Assembly (NCBI GenBank): GCA_019914995.1
Contig: CM034142.1
Location: 2,384,993-2,448,992, forward strand
DNA length: 64,000 bases
Direction of reading: 5' to 3'
Source: Acanthochlamys bracteata
Taxonomy: Eukaryota; Streptophyta; Magnoliopsida; Pandanales; Velloziaceae
The notes beneath the pieces were generated by a model that was not told where the DNA came from, ran no database searches, and saw only the letters and a program-made list of their open reading frames with translations. Each line of letters opens with the position of its first letter. The stretch's first letter is position 1. A program made the translations under genes and the position numbers. Positions 49,085-61,830 of this stretch are shown here, piece by piece.

Positions 49085-50874
49085 ATCAAAATCTTTATGT
49101 GAAATGTGTCCTCTTACGTAGAAGAAGCATCGATGGTCTCAAAATGACTACCGTAATAACAAAAGGGACATTGTATAATGCCTCAAGGCTTTGTTTAGGG
49201 GTAGTCTTGACTATGAAGAATTTTCTTTATCACATCCCTAATTAGGGCATGACTCAAAACTGTTCTAAACAACTCAAATATATGAAGCACCAAAAATTTT
49301 CAAAAACTTTGACAAAACCTTCCCCAAATTTTAGAGATATTTCTACACATTTATCACAATACGTTGAACACTATAACTTCCAAAAAAAAATTATAAGTAA
49401 CAACTAACAACTCAATAGGACACATACATTAACTCTTGCATATTAACAGCTTCTCACATTTATTGCAAATTACAACAATAAATATATCCCCAAGAAAAAA
49501 ATACAGATCTTACGTAGCACACAGATCCAACTACATGCAAATAAAAAATAAATTGTGTAAAAACATATATACATAAGACGTAGGCGTGAAGACAATGCTA
49601 TGGCGAATCCTTTTCCATAGGCTTCTAACGAATCTGGGGAAAGCCAAAGAAAGTAAAAAGAAAGAATGAGCTTGTTTCGGTGAGGTGAAGTAACAGATCC
49701 ACTATTTAAGTTTCCTAATGCATCACTATTTAAGTTTCCTAATGCATTACCTAATCTTTAATTCCTGTCTTTTTACATGTACAAAATGTAGCGATAAATC
49801 AGATCAATCCTACCAAATTCTGAATTGTCCTATACCAAACTTAGCGCTTAACAGAGAACATACGGGTATATACAATGCTACATGCAAAATGAATAATTAT
49901 ATAATATAACTAATGTCAGTATAGGTTCAAAATCGATATAGTAGGAAAAATACTTTTAATGAGAAAACATAACCTTGAAACTTAATAGGAAATATAATAC
50001 CCAAAAACTAAGTTATAATAATAGGAACTTCTTTAGATAAATCAAGTATTTAAATAAAAAGCATTCATAAAGGCTATGAAATCATAAATTAATAAATAAT
50101 TAAATGAAGTATCTAAATAATCAAGTAGTAGATAAAAATACATTAAAATGGCATATTCATTAAAAACACAATAAGTTAATAATTAAAATATTTTACTAAC
50201 ATAATATCTAAGAAATCGAAATTCATAACAAAATACAACAGTCAGGGAGTCAAAATAATTAAATCCAAATCTGATCTCCAATCTCATAACTTAGCTAACA
50301 CTGGGTGTCTAGACTCATACGCCCCACACCAAGCTACCACCATCCGGTTGATCAGTCCGGTTGGACTGTTCATTGTCCTCTAGTGCATGTGCCTATCTAA
50401 TACTATGGCCATAGATGAGTAACTCCATCCCACACCGATTATGATCCTGATCTCAGTCCCTGATCCTCTTGCCTGCCTCCATACTGCACAAGCATCCAAA
50501 TATAATGAAAATATTTTCATAAAATCGTACTATATGTAAATAGATCCGTATGCTTGTAAGATTTTGCTTAGTTCATAATTTCATTATCCATAAATCATGT
50601 GCCATCTAGAGGAATAACATAATAATAACTTATTATGCAATCATCCTCAATCGTCTTAAAAATATTTTGTTTAAGTATAATATTGGCAATCCAATAATTC
50701 AAATAAGATGCATAGTATCATAGTTATTAGCAAACATGCATCACTATTTATCATGCATCATGAAGGATGAATCTTATATGCACAAGAATGGCAAGGTATG
50801 TCGGAGGGCCAAAACAAATATGTTATCTGCGCCGAAGACCTAGCGATAGTTTAAGAAAAAAGAAAGGCATAGAA
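49085..50874. other. Non-genic stretch, probable retroelement debris
   Basis: No host exon seen. The part at 50,270-50,480, with balanced composition and many CC blocks, looks like the LTR or leader of an unclassified retroelement into which the following solo LTR inserted. Confidence 0.35.
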
Positions 50875-53122
50875 CCCTCTGTTGGAACTCCAAGATTGAT
50901 TTTGATGATAACAATAATTAAGAATTATAGTTTATGAATTAGGGTGAACTAATGATTGGAATCAAGTTCTGCAGAAATTCATAAAACAGATCTATCCCAT
51001 ACAAAACAGAGAATCCCTCAGCCACCAAACAGCCAGCTATCTAATTGCTGCTACATGGATATTGGGAACAGAGAAGAGCAGAAAAACCCATACAGAACAG
51101 AGAATCCCTCAGCTACCAAACAGCCAGTTGTCTAATTGCTGCTACATGGATATCGCGAACAGAGAAGAGCAGAAAAACAGAGTATCGCCAACAGAGATGA
51201 ACAGAAAACAGAGGACTTAATAATCGGCTACTTTTTACACGCCGTCATTGGATGAGAAGAAGAATCAGAAAATCGTGAAAATCATTCACTCTTCAGAAGT
51301 AATTTCAAGCATGATGCCGATTCCATTTGAACTTCAACTTTTCATCAGAGACAGGCCAACATGCACACTATAAGATTGACCGAATAGCACATCAAATGAT
51401 GATCAATATAAACTTGGAAAAATCGTGGAATGATAGATGAAAATTCAGGAAACAGAGAGCAGAATCGGTCATTGATGAAACAACTTTTCAGATGTAATTC
51501 AATCAAGAATTCGTCATCCATTTGAAGCAAAATCTTGAGGACTTATTGAGGAACGTATCAGCTACAAGTTCATATCAAGAATCATGAAAAATCACAACAA
51601 GAGAAGACAAAGAACATAGTGCAAAGCATCATCAGAATCATGTCTTGTTGATAATGCAGAAATGCTTCAACATGCAGATTTCGATTTTCCTCCAGAAGAA
51701 ATCACGAATTTAATTACAAGGTGATATCATTCAACAAATCTATTATCTTGTTACTATCACAGTCAGCTGCTCGACTACTAAAGCGGAACATGGGATAGCA
51801 TACGGGACAGAGGATGCCACAGCCACATTACAGTCAGCTGTTCGACTACTGAAGCATAAGAAGACTTCTCTGTTTCAAAACAGACCCTTGTGTTCAACGG
51901 CAACGAAATTTCTCTTGCTTCAAAAATCACCTGCACTCACAACAGACTGAAGCACTTCAAATAGAAGATCTACAAGAGCTTTTCACAGAAAAGGAAAGCT
52001 CAATAATCAAGGGAAGAAAGCACATTACACAAGTCAAAGTCTTTGTTCAAGTCAAGCAATCAACCTGCATTGCATTTATTATGGACAAGCCATATCAACT
52101 CATCAGCTCACCGAGTCTCAGACAGAAGCTTAGCTAAATTAAGCTTTCAACTGTTGGCAGCAAATTCAAACTTCTACAACGCATTTAATGCAACAAAGAC
52201 CTTGCAAAAAGACAGCCGAAAGAAAGTTGGAAGCGGTTGATTAACCACTGGACAAAACCGACTCCTCTCTGACGTGAAGAACCACCTGTGAAAGAGAGTG
52301 CCAACAACAACGTTCTTCAACGGCTCCTACACAGGGAAGAAACTCTATAAGAAGGGAGTCACAGCAACGAAGAAAAGTGTGGGAGAGAACATAAGAAAAC
52401 AGAAGTAGAGAGAACCCAAGCAAAACAGAGATATACAAGAACTCTACCACTCTACACAAAAATATTCTGATGCTGATCACGAACTCTACTACTCCTCATA
52501 AACAAATCTTGCTGCCAATCATACTGAAGAAATCTCTCTCAGCAACCTCTCCGATCATCTCATCTGAATCACATCATGAACACTTAACATTCATGAGACA
52601 GATCTTGTGCTCAATCTTGATTTATTTTCTTGTAGCCTCTTACTGACATTGTAAAGGTGGTGCTGTAGGTACCGGTAAAGGAAGCTCGGGTAGAGCTTGG
52701 TGTAAGCTCTTAGACCTTGTAATAGAGCTAGCAAATTAGCCAGAGACAGGCGTGTCCAATAGGCTGTTAGGGATTGTCTTGGAGAAGAAACCCGGTAGAG
52801 TAAGTGTGCTTGGCGAAGCACTTTGCTCTAGGTGTATTTGTAGCTTATTAAAGGTTTAGTGAAGCTTTGACTCTGGTGATAGAGCGATCGTGGATGTAGG
52901 CAAAAGGATTTTACCGAACCACGTTAAATACCTTGAGTACTACTCCTTGTCATTTACGTCAATAAACACTATAACTCTCTCTGTCTGTAGGTCACAGCAT
53001 TGACACAACCGGCTGTAAGATTGCTGCCAGTAGGATAACTAAACTTGACGAAAATTTTTATTGACTAACTCAATTCACCCCTCCTCTCTTGAGTTAATCT
53101 TACAGGAAAACCTAACACCCTC
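50875..53122 (+). mobile_element. Copia (SIRE/Maximus-like) solo LTR with 5 bp TSD
   Basis: The LTR spans 50,880-53,117, begins TGTTGGAACTCCAAGATTG and ends CTAACA. The 5 bp duplication CCCTC is perfect at 50,875-50,879 and 53,118-53,122. Both the opening (...TTTTGATGATAACAA) and the CAATTCACCCCTCCTCTCTT block near the end are typical of SIRE-type Copia LTRs. No interior or second LTR is present, so it is a solo LTR left by recombination. Inside, an approximately 92 bp unit is duplicated at about 51,006-51,185, and a CAGTCAGCTG block recurs at about 51,760 and 51,830. The intact duplication suggests moderate age. Confidence 0.82.
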
Positions 53123-53905
53123 ACATGAGGTCCATACGCATTGTTCAAAACCACCGGCTAACTCTTAGATGTAATGCTCTCTCCGCACTCTACTTCCGTT
53201 CCTAATGCATGCATGGGTACAACTATTATTCATTGAAATAAACGAAAATTGATTCAAATCTAAATCCAATTAATCTAAGCTTAATTAATAACTTATAAAA
53301 CTAGACTAGTGCTAGGACTAGCATGTCCGAAAGGCTAACCCTTTTTAGAAAGCCAAGTCGGATCCCAAATTGGCTCATAACCCAATGACAAACTTTGCCG
53401 ATCCTCCAGCCCCAAATAGTACCTTACTCAACTGAAGGAACGATTGGGCCAAGAATGAACGCCGATGGCAAGAATTGAGCAATTTCACGGTGGCCCAACG
53501 GTCAAACTCATTCTCGTGCACGAGCAGAAATATGACCCAATTGACCGAGAAACAAGACATCAATGAGATTAGAAGATCGACTCCCATAACTCAACATCTT
53601 CAGATCACCCGCGAAAAGCTCTGGCGAAATTCTAAGGTTTGGCCGGCAGTCGGGTTCGGCGAAATCAATCACCCTAAGCGACAGCGAAAAGGTCGATGAA
53701 GGCGGAGAGGAGCAAGAGAAGATTTGAAGGTTGAATTCTCGACCGACAGTGGTAAGAGAAATCAGATCGTGCACTGGCAGAGGCTCCAGTTGGCAGCGGA
53801 AGAAGAAAACAATAACAGGAAGAGAAAATGAAGTAGAAGATTGGAGAAATTAAAGAAAGAGGAAGTTGGGCTTGGCCCATTAATGTGCTAGTCTAAAAAA
53901 AAAAA
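53123..53905. other. Non-genic stretch, retroelement-like
   Basis: Continuation of the host sequence of the solo LTR, similar in texture to 21,960-22,500. No exon supported; short frames at 53,475-53,774 overlap on both strands and are not family-like. Confidence 0.35.
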
Positions 53906-56900
53906 ACACTCTACAGTAAATATAGTGTTTGGGTAGCATGACTTTTTGCCAAACTAATCAGTTTATTTTGCTAAAAAAATAAGTAGCAATTTGATACTTT
54001 TTAATAAGCAGCACAGAGCTTTTCTTGTCTTATGACTTGAAATGACTATTTTATCTTTACTAAGTTTGACAAATTACATGCGTATAAATTTGCTCACCCA
54101 TCCAGCTATCTCACTCAGTTCACTCATTTTTTACCAATTTACTGCGCATTTACTCCTCGCTCGTCTCTGCAGCATTCACTCCTCTGCTCGTCACTGCTTG
54201 CTCACCCACCGACAGCGTTGCCATTCACTTCTCATTCACTAGGCTCTGCTCGGTCACCCACCAGTGTATGATCATTCACTCCTCATTCAACTCTCCCGTT
54301 CGCTCAACACTATAAATTTTTCGGCGGTTTCATCTTTGCTCAACAAAGTTTCCGACTGATCTTTGCTCAAAACAAGTTTGCGGTGCATCATTGATCTTCC
54401 AATCCTTCGTCGGTGCAAAGGAGATATATAGGTACTTGATTTTTTGGTTTTATTCGATTTTTTTTCCGTTCGATAAATCACATTCTTATAGTGTTATGTG
54501 AAATTTTTCGTTACGTTTTTTTTCTTCGTCCAGCATTTTGTTTGTTCTAGCCTTTATTGATTCATTAATGAATGACCGAAATTTTTTTCGAGTGATGATG
54601 GAAATTGAAGAGCAATGGATCGATTTTTTTTTTCGGTTGAGTCTGAATTAGTTACTGCAGCTAATTGTTGATGTTGTAGTAGTAGCTGCTGCAGCTAATC
54701 TTTTTTTCCAGCTGATGCTGCAATTGCTACTGTAGCTGTTATTGATGTTGTAGTAGTTGCTCAATAATTTGTTCTTGTTGTTCTTCTTCTTGTAGTATAG
54801 TGTTGGAAATTCGTAGTTTGAGAGTGTTCATTTCTTCTTGTGTAGAACCAGTGTTAGCTGCTTAGTATTTTAGACTCTGAAGGCTTTCTCAATATCAATA
54901 TGGCTCTGTTAATGTTGCATCAGGAAGTGTTAGTTTTTTCTATAATTTGTTCTATGTAGTTTAGTTCATATGGAATGCAGATTTGCATATTGTATTTTTA
55001 TTAGTTTGTTGTTCATGATTTTGAAGTGAAATTTATTTGTTGATTGTACAAGTTTTTCTCAAATCTTATGCATAGTGCCTAATGATATGAATGAAAACTT
55101 GAAGTAGCCTGTGGTCTTGTTTTGAGTATCCAGGCACAAATTCATTAGTGTAACTAGTTGAAACTTCAGTTATCATCATCTTTTTCTTGTTGTTCTTCTC
55201 CTTTGAATCTGCAACATGCATGATATGTCTCTTCATATTATAAATTCTTTATTATGTTGAGTGTGTGTTTTGTGTAGTTTTTTTTTGTATGTTACATATA
55301 ACTAATTTAGTGAGCTGAAACATGTGGCTAATTTAGAGCTGAAACATACTAGCTTGAACAACCTTAAACAAGTAAGCTCACTATATACAGCATGCATCTG
55401 TTTAATTTGAAACAATGAATTTGATTGATATAGTTCAGGAGCTAAACAAGTAAGCTCTGTGTTTAGGATTTAAGAGTGAGCTTGATGGAGCTAAATAGTG
55501 AGCTGAAACAGCATGCATCTATTTGAGCTATCTTGATTGTTATCTAAATTAGAATTTTAAATTTGTGTTGCTTCTGAAATGTTAGCTGGACTTTCTTGCC
55601 ACTCATAAACATTTCCATTTCTTAATCTTTGTTGCCTACATCATACAATGCAATGGAAAATCTTTATTAGGTTTTGCTTTTGGCTTACATCATACAATGC
55701 AATAATTTTTTTTTATTCTTTGAAAGTCATGAAAGTCAAGTTCTTTCAAATTTTTTGGCTTACACCACAACCAACAGTTTGAAAGCTTACTGTTTTGATG
55801 CAAACAGAGCTGCAACTCACTATTTTTTGTTGCATTGCTATGCTTTATTATTGTTATTGCTATGCATGCTTTATAGGTGCTCACTGTCACTACTTGTAGT
55901 GTCTAATATTTTGTGACTGCTTGAATAGCAATCTTCTACTTATTGAATCCCTAAGAAAAAGAAACCAAACTTGTGCAATTTTTTTTTCAAAACTATTATT
56001 TTTCATTGAATGTTATAGTGTGCACTGCATTTGATCTCATTTCACGTAGCTTTTGATATTTCCTTTGCTTCAACTTGTAGATAGCAACTTGTAATTTTTC
56101 TAAATGGATCTTAGCATCTTTTAAGCAGTGGTGTATTAGTGCTGACTTTGCGCTTGTTCTCTCATCACTCACTTTCTTATTGTTATACTCTGTTATTCTC
56201 TCCACTCCTTTGCTTCAACTTGTAGATAGCAGTTTGTAATTTTTTTAAAAATAGATCTTAGCATTTTTTTAAGCAGTGGTGTATCACTTAGCTAAAACAG
56301 TTAGCTTGAACCTTATGTTGGATGCTTATATGAGCTGAAATAGTTAGCTTATACTATATACAACATGCTTGTATGAGCTGAAACAGTTATATATTTATAT
56401 ACTCACTGTTTTGGATGCAATACTGGTGTGTAATCTTTGTGATTCTGTTGGAGTTTTGAAAAAAAAATAGCATGTTACTACAACATTTTACTTTAACAGA
56501 ACCTTTTTATAATCTTTGTGATTATGTTGGTTTTATTACTGCTGCAAAAGGGTTTTGAAAAAAAAAATTTCTTTTAAACACCCTGCAGACTAATTGCTGG
56601 ATGTCTGGTTGGCTTTAATTTACAAATATCTTATGCTCTTGGGAAGAAATGCATCCTTCAGTATTGGAGAAACTTTCTGTTTAAAACTGTGTTATTGATT
56701 TTAATTCGATAAACCACAAGACTAGATCAATATGCACATTATAGGAAACAAAGAATGGGATGAATTTTGTGGTCTTTTTCCTTACTGGAATGCAATTTAC
56801 ACTGATTTCTGATTTTGTATTAGGTTTTCAGGTGAACAATTGAAACAATAAGCAAATATATACTTGTTACTTTCATACATGCCTGTGTTTGTGATAACAT

Positions 56901-58586
56901 TATGGTGCATGCAAGGTTTGTGATTTAGCTTTCTGTTCTTGAAGTAGCAGAAGAACGACTCGTAGGATATATGCGAGCAGCAGTGGCCTACAGTTTCTAC
57001 AATTTCGTAAGGTCTCTTGATGTTTTAATTAAATTCTTTAACCTTGATGACATCAATATGGAGTTCATAGTTTTTTTATGTAGCAAGTGATTATTCAAGT
57101 TCCATATATTATCTCGGATGTTATTTCTAGGCTCTTGCTGAACTCAAATTGTTGTGATACTGCGTTGAACAATTCTGTGGTACTTCTGCACATTTAAATA
57201 AGTAGTTGGTGAATGATGCTCTAGTCAAATCTGTTAATTAATTAAAATATTAGTTATGAAAGCTTTTGTTTGTTAGCATATAATGCAAGTTGGATTATCT
57301 TAAGGAAAAACTTGTTGTCTTGTCTGGAACTTCATCTATGCTTTGAAGTTTTTAATCTGAGCCGATTATATTGAACATTCACTTCAATATCAATTTTTTA
57401 TTCTGCAGCAAGGAAAGTATGCTTAATATTTGGTCCTTTGCTTGCTTTATGTACTGCTTTATTTGTCGGCTTAGAGTCCGTTAGGTGGGGTGAGATGGTA
57501 TTATTGAGGGTGAGCCTTTTTTGTGAGCCTCATTTTAAACAATAGCATGTTACTACAATATTTTCTTTTGGGGTTTAATAGCATGTTACTACATGTATAT
57601 ATAACATTCTTTTTCTTTTTGAATACATGAATTTCCAAATTTTTACTACATGTTGTTTTCATTCAAATAATTATAACATTTTCTGTATTTTATAACTTTA
57701 AAATTTACACTAGTATTTTCTGTATGTGCTATGCAAATTTCACTAATTCAGCAGCATACATCATGTTTTCATTCAATTATATGAATGTTTATATAAATAG
57801 TTTGTGTATTTCCAGTTTATCAATTATATGTATGTTTATATATTTATATGAAATCCTAGGCTTAGCAATTATATGTTTAAACAATTACATAATATCTTTA
57901 AGGTTTTCAGTTCTAAAATAAATATCTTTCTGGTATGCACGTGTTGAGGTTGAATGTTTTGGTGTTGTAAATGATTGTCTCAATTCCTATAAGAGAAGGC
58001 ATTGGTAAGAGCTCAACCACATTGTGGGAAAATCTTTTTATCAATCTAAGTGCTATTGTTGATCTTGGTTTCAAACAATGAATAGTTGAGATCAACTTAT
58101 CTAGTGCTATGTTATATGTGCTGCATTAAACCAAAACCCTACTAGTAGCTTGAGATCAACTCATCACTAATCCTGTTCGTTGAAACATATAACTAGTAGT
58201 GAGCTAAAACATATAACTAGTAGTGAACTGAAACATACTAGCTTGATTGATATTTTTTTATAGTAGCTAAACAGGAGATGAAATATTTTTTTGCAAGAGA
58301 GCTAAAAAAGTGAGCTGAAACATACTAAGCACAACAACTGAAACTGTTTTGCTTTCAAAATATACACCACAACTAACTATTTTGAAGCTCATTGTTTTGA
58401 TGCAAAAGATACCAACTTTTTTTTAAATATACTAGATGTTATTATAACTAAACGTGCATGCTTTATAGGTGCTCTTGTAGTGTTTAATTTGATGCAAATA
58501 GAGAGCTACAACTGGATTATTTTTATTGCATTGCTCCTCTGGCATACGTATACTTACTGAAGCAATCAATACACCTGCGCTTAATT

Positions 58587-58603
58587 TTTCTCGGCCTTTT
58601 GGC
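58587..58603 (+). other. 17 nt match to the 5' end of U2 snRNA
   Basis: TTTCTCGGCCTTTTGGC equals positions about 6-22 of plant U2 snRNA as I remember it (ATACC then this block). The preceding bases, AATT for TACC, differ partly by C-to-T changes. After it, similarity is weak (TTTAGTAGATGT against GTGTAGTATCTGT). The rest of U2 is absent, so this is not a U2 gene. It touches the start of the transposase similarity. Confidence 0.5.
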
Positions 58604-58614
58604 GATAAATATAT

Positions 58615-59082
58615 TTAGTAGATGTAGGCTACAGACACACACGAGGATACATGTGTCCTTACAAAGGCCGAGATGTAAGATATCATCTGGAGGATTTTTA
58701 TCGTGCAAATACATCTCAGATGCGAGCACCAAGAGGTATGAAGGAAAAGTTTAACTACACGCAGTCTTCGTGTAGAAATATCATTGATCGTAGTTTTGGC
58801 GTATGGAAGGCTCGTTTTGCAATATTAGAAAATATATCAAGATATTCAATAGAAGTCCAGCGTGATATTGTAATTGTTATTATGGCGATACAGAACTATA
58901 TCAGGAATAAAAGTGTTGCGGATGATGCATTTTCTAATGGTGAACGTGAGACTTATGTTCCATCAATAATTGAAGAATCGTCGAGTACATCTAACGTTCA
59001 ACCTGAAGACAATGTTGGCCAGCAGGATGCAGAGCAGATCGCGTGCTGTGATGCAATTACAAATGAAATATATAGACAGTAA
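58615..59082 (+). pseudogene. PIF/Harbinger transposase C-terminal fragment
   Basis: The frame reads LVDVGYRHTRGYMCPYKGR, then VRYHLEDF, FNYTQSSCRNIIDRSFGVWK, ARFAILENISRYS and QNYIRN, and stops at 59,082. This is the C-terminal part of the Harbinger DDE nuclease as found in plant PIF elements (LVDAGYxxTRGFxAPYRxxRYHL, NVIERxFGVxKxRFPIL). The D in LVDVG is the second catalytic Asp. The third catalytic residue, normally E in NVIER, is D here (NIIDR), so activity is doubtful even apart from truncation. The N-terminal half, with the first Asp, is not found; the frame upstream is closed and abuts a U2-like segment. Confidence 0.75.
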
Positions 59083-59089
59083 TTATGAA

Positions 59090-61130
59090 TGTTATGATTA
59101 TATTTTATTGTTATGTATGATTGTTGAACTATTAACTGTATGACTATATTATCTTTAGTTAAAAATTTATTTAAAATTGCTAAAGTATTATTATATTTTT
59201 TTTCATTTCTACCAATTAATTAATTAATTATTCATTATTATTATATTAAATAATAATATATTTATATATTTACAAGTAATTTAAATATATTATTACAAAA
59301 TTTATAATAATAATAGTATATTTATTAATATGTTTATAAATACAATTATCAAAAAATATTAAATAAAAATATTTTAATAATATATTATAAAATTAATTTT
59401 CAAAAAATTAGATAATATATGAAAATAAATTAAAATTTTAATAATATATCGTTTATTATATACTTAAGGGTATTTCAGTCACTATTTATCTTTTTCACTT
59501 ATAAGCACAAACTTACCCAAACATATCTATAATTTTTTTTACAAAAAAGCTTTAAATAGTAAAATTTATCTAAAAAGAATTTAGAGAAAAGCAGCTTTCT
59601 AATCAAAAGTTAAACAGCCGTTTTTTTCAGCAAAATCACATAAACAACAGTTTTCGCCTAAAAGATCTAAATTTAAAACTTAGCCAAACATGTACTAAGT
59701 GACATGCTATGTTTAAACGTAATAGTAACCGAAAAGAGATAATAAGATAGGGGCACGCAATTTAACAAGATCTTGCTCTACGTGTTAAAACAACTAGTTC
59801 AAAATTTTACATACTAGATTCGACTTCAACTAAAATAGAAAGATAATAATTAAGTGATAATAACAGCAGCCATCAGGCCAATATAATCTCTTTGTACAAT
59901 TTTAAAACGGTTACCTCAACGACAAACATACTATACGTTAACTGAAATTTAATAGATTCAATAAGAATTCAACACTAGACGGTATCAAAGCAATAAATCT
60001 CACTTTTCAAGTTAACCCAACTATCTTAGCAATCTAACATATTAGATTTAAATTTTAATGAAATTAACGAATAGCAAATCAAGTACCACAACAACATCAA
60101 CTGTAATCCAACTAATAAAGGTCTAAGTCTACAAATTCGAAAATTCAGTACTACAAATATATAATCAGTAATACCTTTTAGTTTACAACTGTCTCTTTGG
60201 TGTCATCCTAGGTTATGCATACAACACATCTTGATAAACAAAGCCAAAAAACGAAGTAAATTAATATTATCATTATTATTATTATTATTGTAAAGAATTG
60301 GTTATACACAATATATGAACCTAATAAAATAATCATAAACATTTGCAACATGCAGTTTATGGAAAACTAGCAACATTAATTGGTGGAAAGGTTTAATATG
60401 CAGTCCCTAAGTATCAATCAGTACACAATCTGGCAATATAACTAAAGAAGCATCCAGTACACAATCTATCAACTATGAACAAGAACTTCATTGGTCCAAC
60501 AACATAAATCAGATCACTAGACATATACTTATTCTACCAAATCACAGTAATGAACTGTAATAAATTCACTCCACTAGATTTAATAATTATATAAATTTCT
60601 ATAAATCAATTTTAGACATGAATGTATATCGCTTCTTGAAGAGTTACATCTAACTTAGAATGTAAGGGCTAGATGAATAGATAGATAATTTATTCCGCTA
60701 AAGAAGCCAAACACAACAACAAAATTCAAATATCAATAAGATACAAAGAAGGAATTAGAGAAAATTAGATGACTAAAGTATCGAAAGATACACGATCTAC
60801 TTATCCTTGATCTCTTTCTAGTTTAAATCTTTCAAGGTACTCGCTAAACAAATTTCAAACTGTTAGAGACAACGAACTTATAACCAAACCCAACAATTGA
60901 AAGGATTTAAAATTTTGAACAAATTAAGTTCAATGAGGTGGCATATTCACTAATAAGCGAATGACATAATTAAACACACGCTTTCCATGCTCTAAAATGA
61001 AAAACTTCCACTACAAAATTTCTCTAATCATGACTTAATTTCAAATCGAACAGAATATCTTAACAACAAGCACCGAAATCTAAATAAAATACATTGATCC
61101 ACACACTATTTGGATAGGAAACGATAAAAT
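59090..61130. other. Non-genic AT-rich stretch
   Basis: No exon or RNA gene seen. Contains a short (ATT)n tract at about 60,268-60,291 and very AT-rich sequence at 59,150-59,460. Confidence 0.4.
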
Positions 61131-61830
61131 TTATCGTGTAAGAGAAACTTGCGGAATATCAATTCAAGAGCGGGTTGAATTGAGTTGTGCAAAATTAAAC
61201 CACAATAGTCCATTGTTTAGTTTAAAAAGCAATCACTGATCAGTTAGCCATCAGTCGACCAGAAGGTACTGACAAAAGACTTAATCTTGATTGTAACCTA
61301 CACCGAAGTGTTTGCACAATATAATTCAAACAAACTAATTAAAAGTGCTAAGAATGCAAACCACTCAGCACACCAAGAATTTTTATATGATTCAGCACTG
61401 CGGTACCTGCGTTCACGTCGCACGATACCGCAAGTGAAATTCACTAACGTTGAGCCAACATGCAATCAATCGAGATTTTGGTGTTTCGCAGAACACCTCA
61501 CCTCAACCGAGTCTCCTCACAATGACAACTCCAACAAGCATACTAGACTTCACAAAGTCCCTCCAGCTATAACCGTGCACACCTTCGCAAAGGTCTAGTT
61601 TACACTCGCTAACCTAACCTAAGCTAGCAAATCGAGAACTCGCAAGTTCTCCAACAACCTCTCAAGGTTACAAGTGTTTCACAAGGTTCAACTGAAGAGA
61701 TCTCCCTAACAGTGATTTCTAATCTCACTCAAGAAAGCTTAAGGAATCTCACAAAAGAAAACAAAGAGAATTAGACTCAAGCAAATGCCTGGTGAAGATA
61801 TCTTTTTGTCGGATCGCAAGATGATGGCTT
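61130..61830 (-). mobile_element. Possible SIRE-like Copia LTR end, inverted
   Basis: On the minus strand CTCAATTCAACCCGCTCTTG followed by AATTGATATTCC resembles the end region of SIRE-type LTRs, as in the solo LTR at 50,880-53,117. The outer limits and any duplication cannot be fixed. Fossil, weak call. Confidence 0.3.

Larger units (their letters stand above)
53915..59700 (+). mobile_element. Degenerate PIF/Harbinger-like DNA transposon (boundaries approximate)
   Basis: The left end near 53,925 reads ATAGTGTTTGGGTAGCATG. Inverted counterparts on the right are ATATGTTTGGGTAAGTTTG (inverted, about 59,500-59,530) and ACATGTTTGGCTAAGTTTT (inverted, about 59,675-59,695), so the true right end is uncertain or nested. 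Between them lies a transposase fragment (58,615-59,082) and long non-coding sequence with internal duplications: 56,062-56,138 with 56,208-56,286, and 55,758-55,905 with 58,355-58,540, plus a scattered GAGCTGAAACATACTAGC-like motif. Confidence 0.5.

Noticed and set aside
58575-58760. Functional U2 snRNA gene
   Set aside because: Only about 17 bases match; the branch-site region, Sm site and 3' stem-loops are missing.
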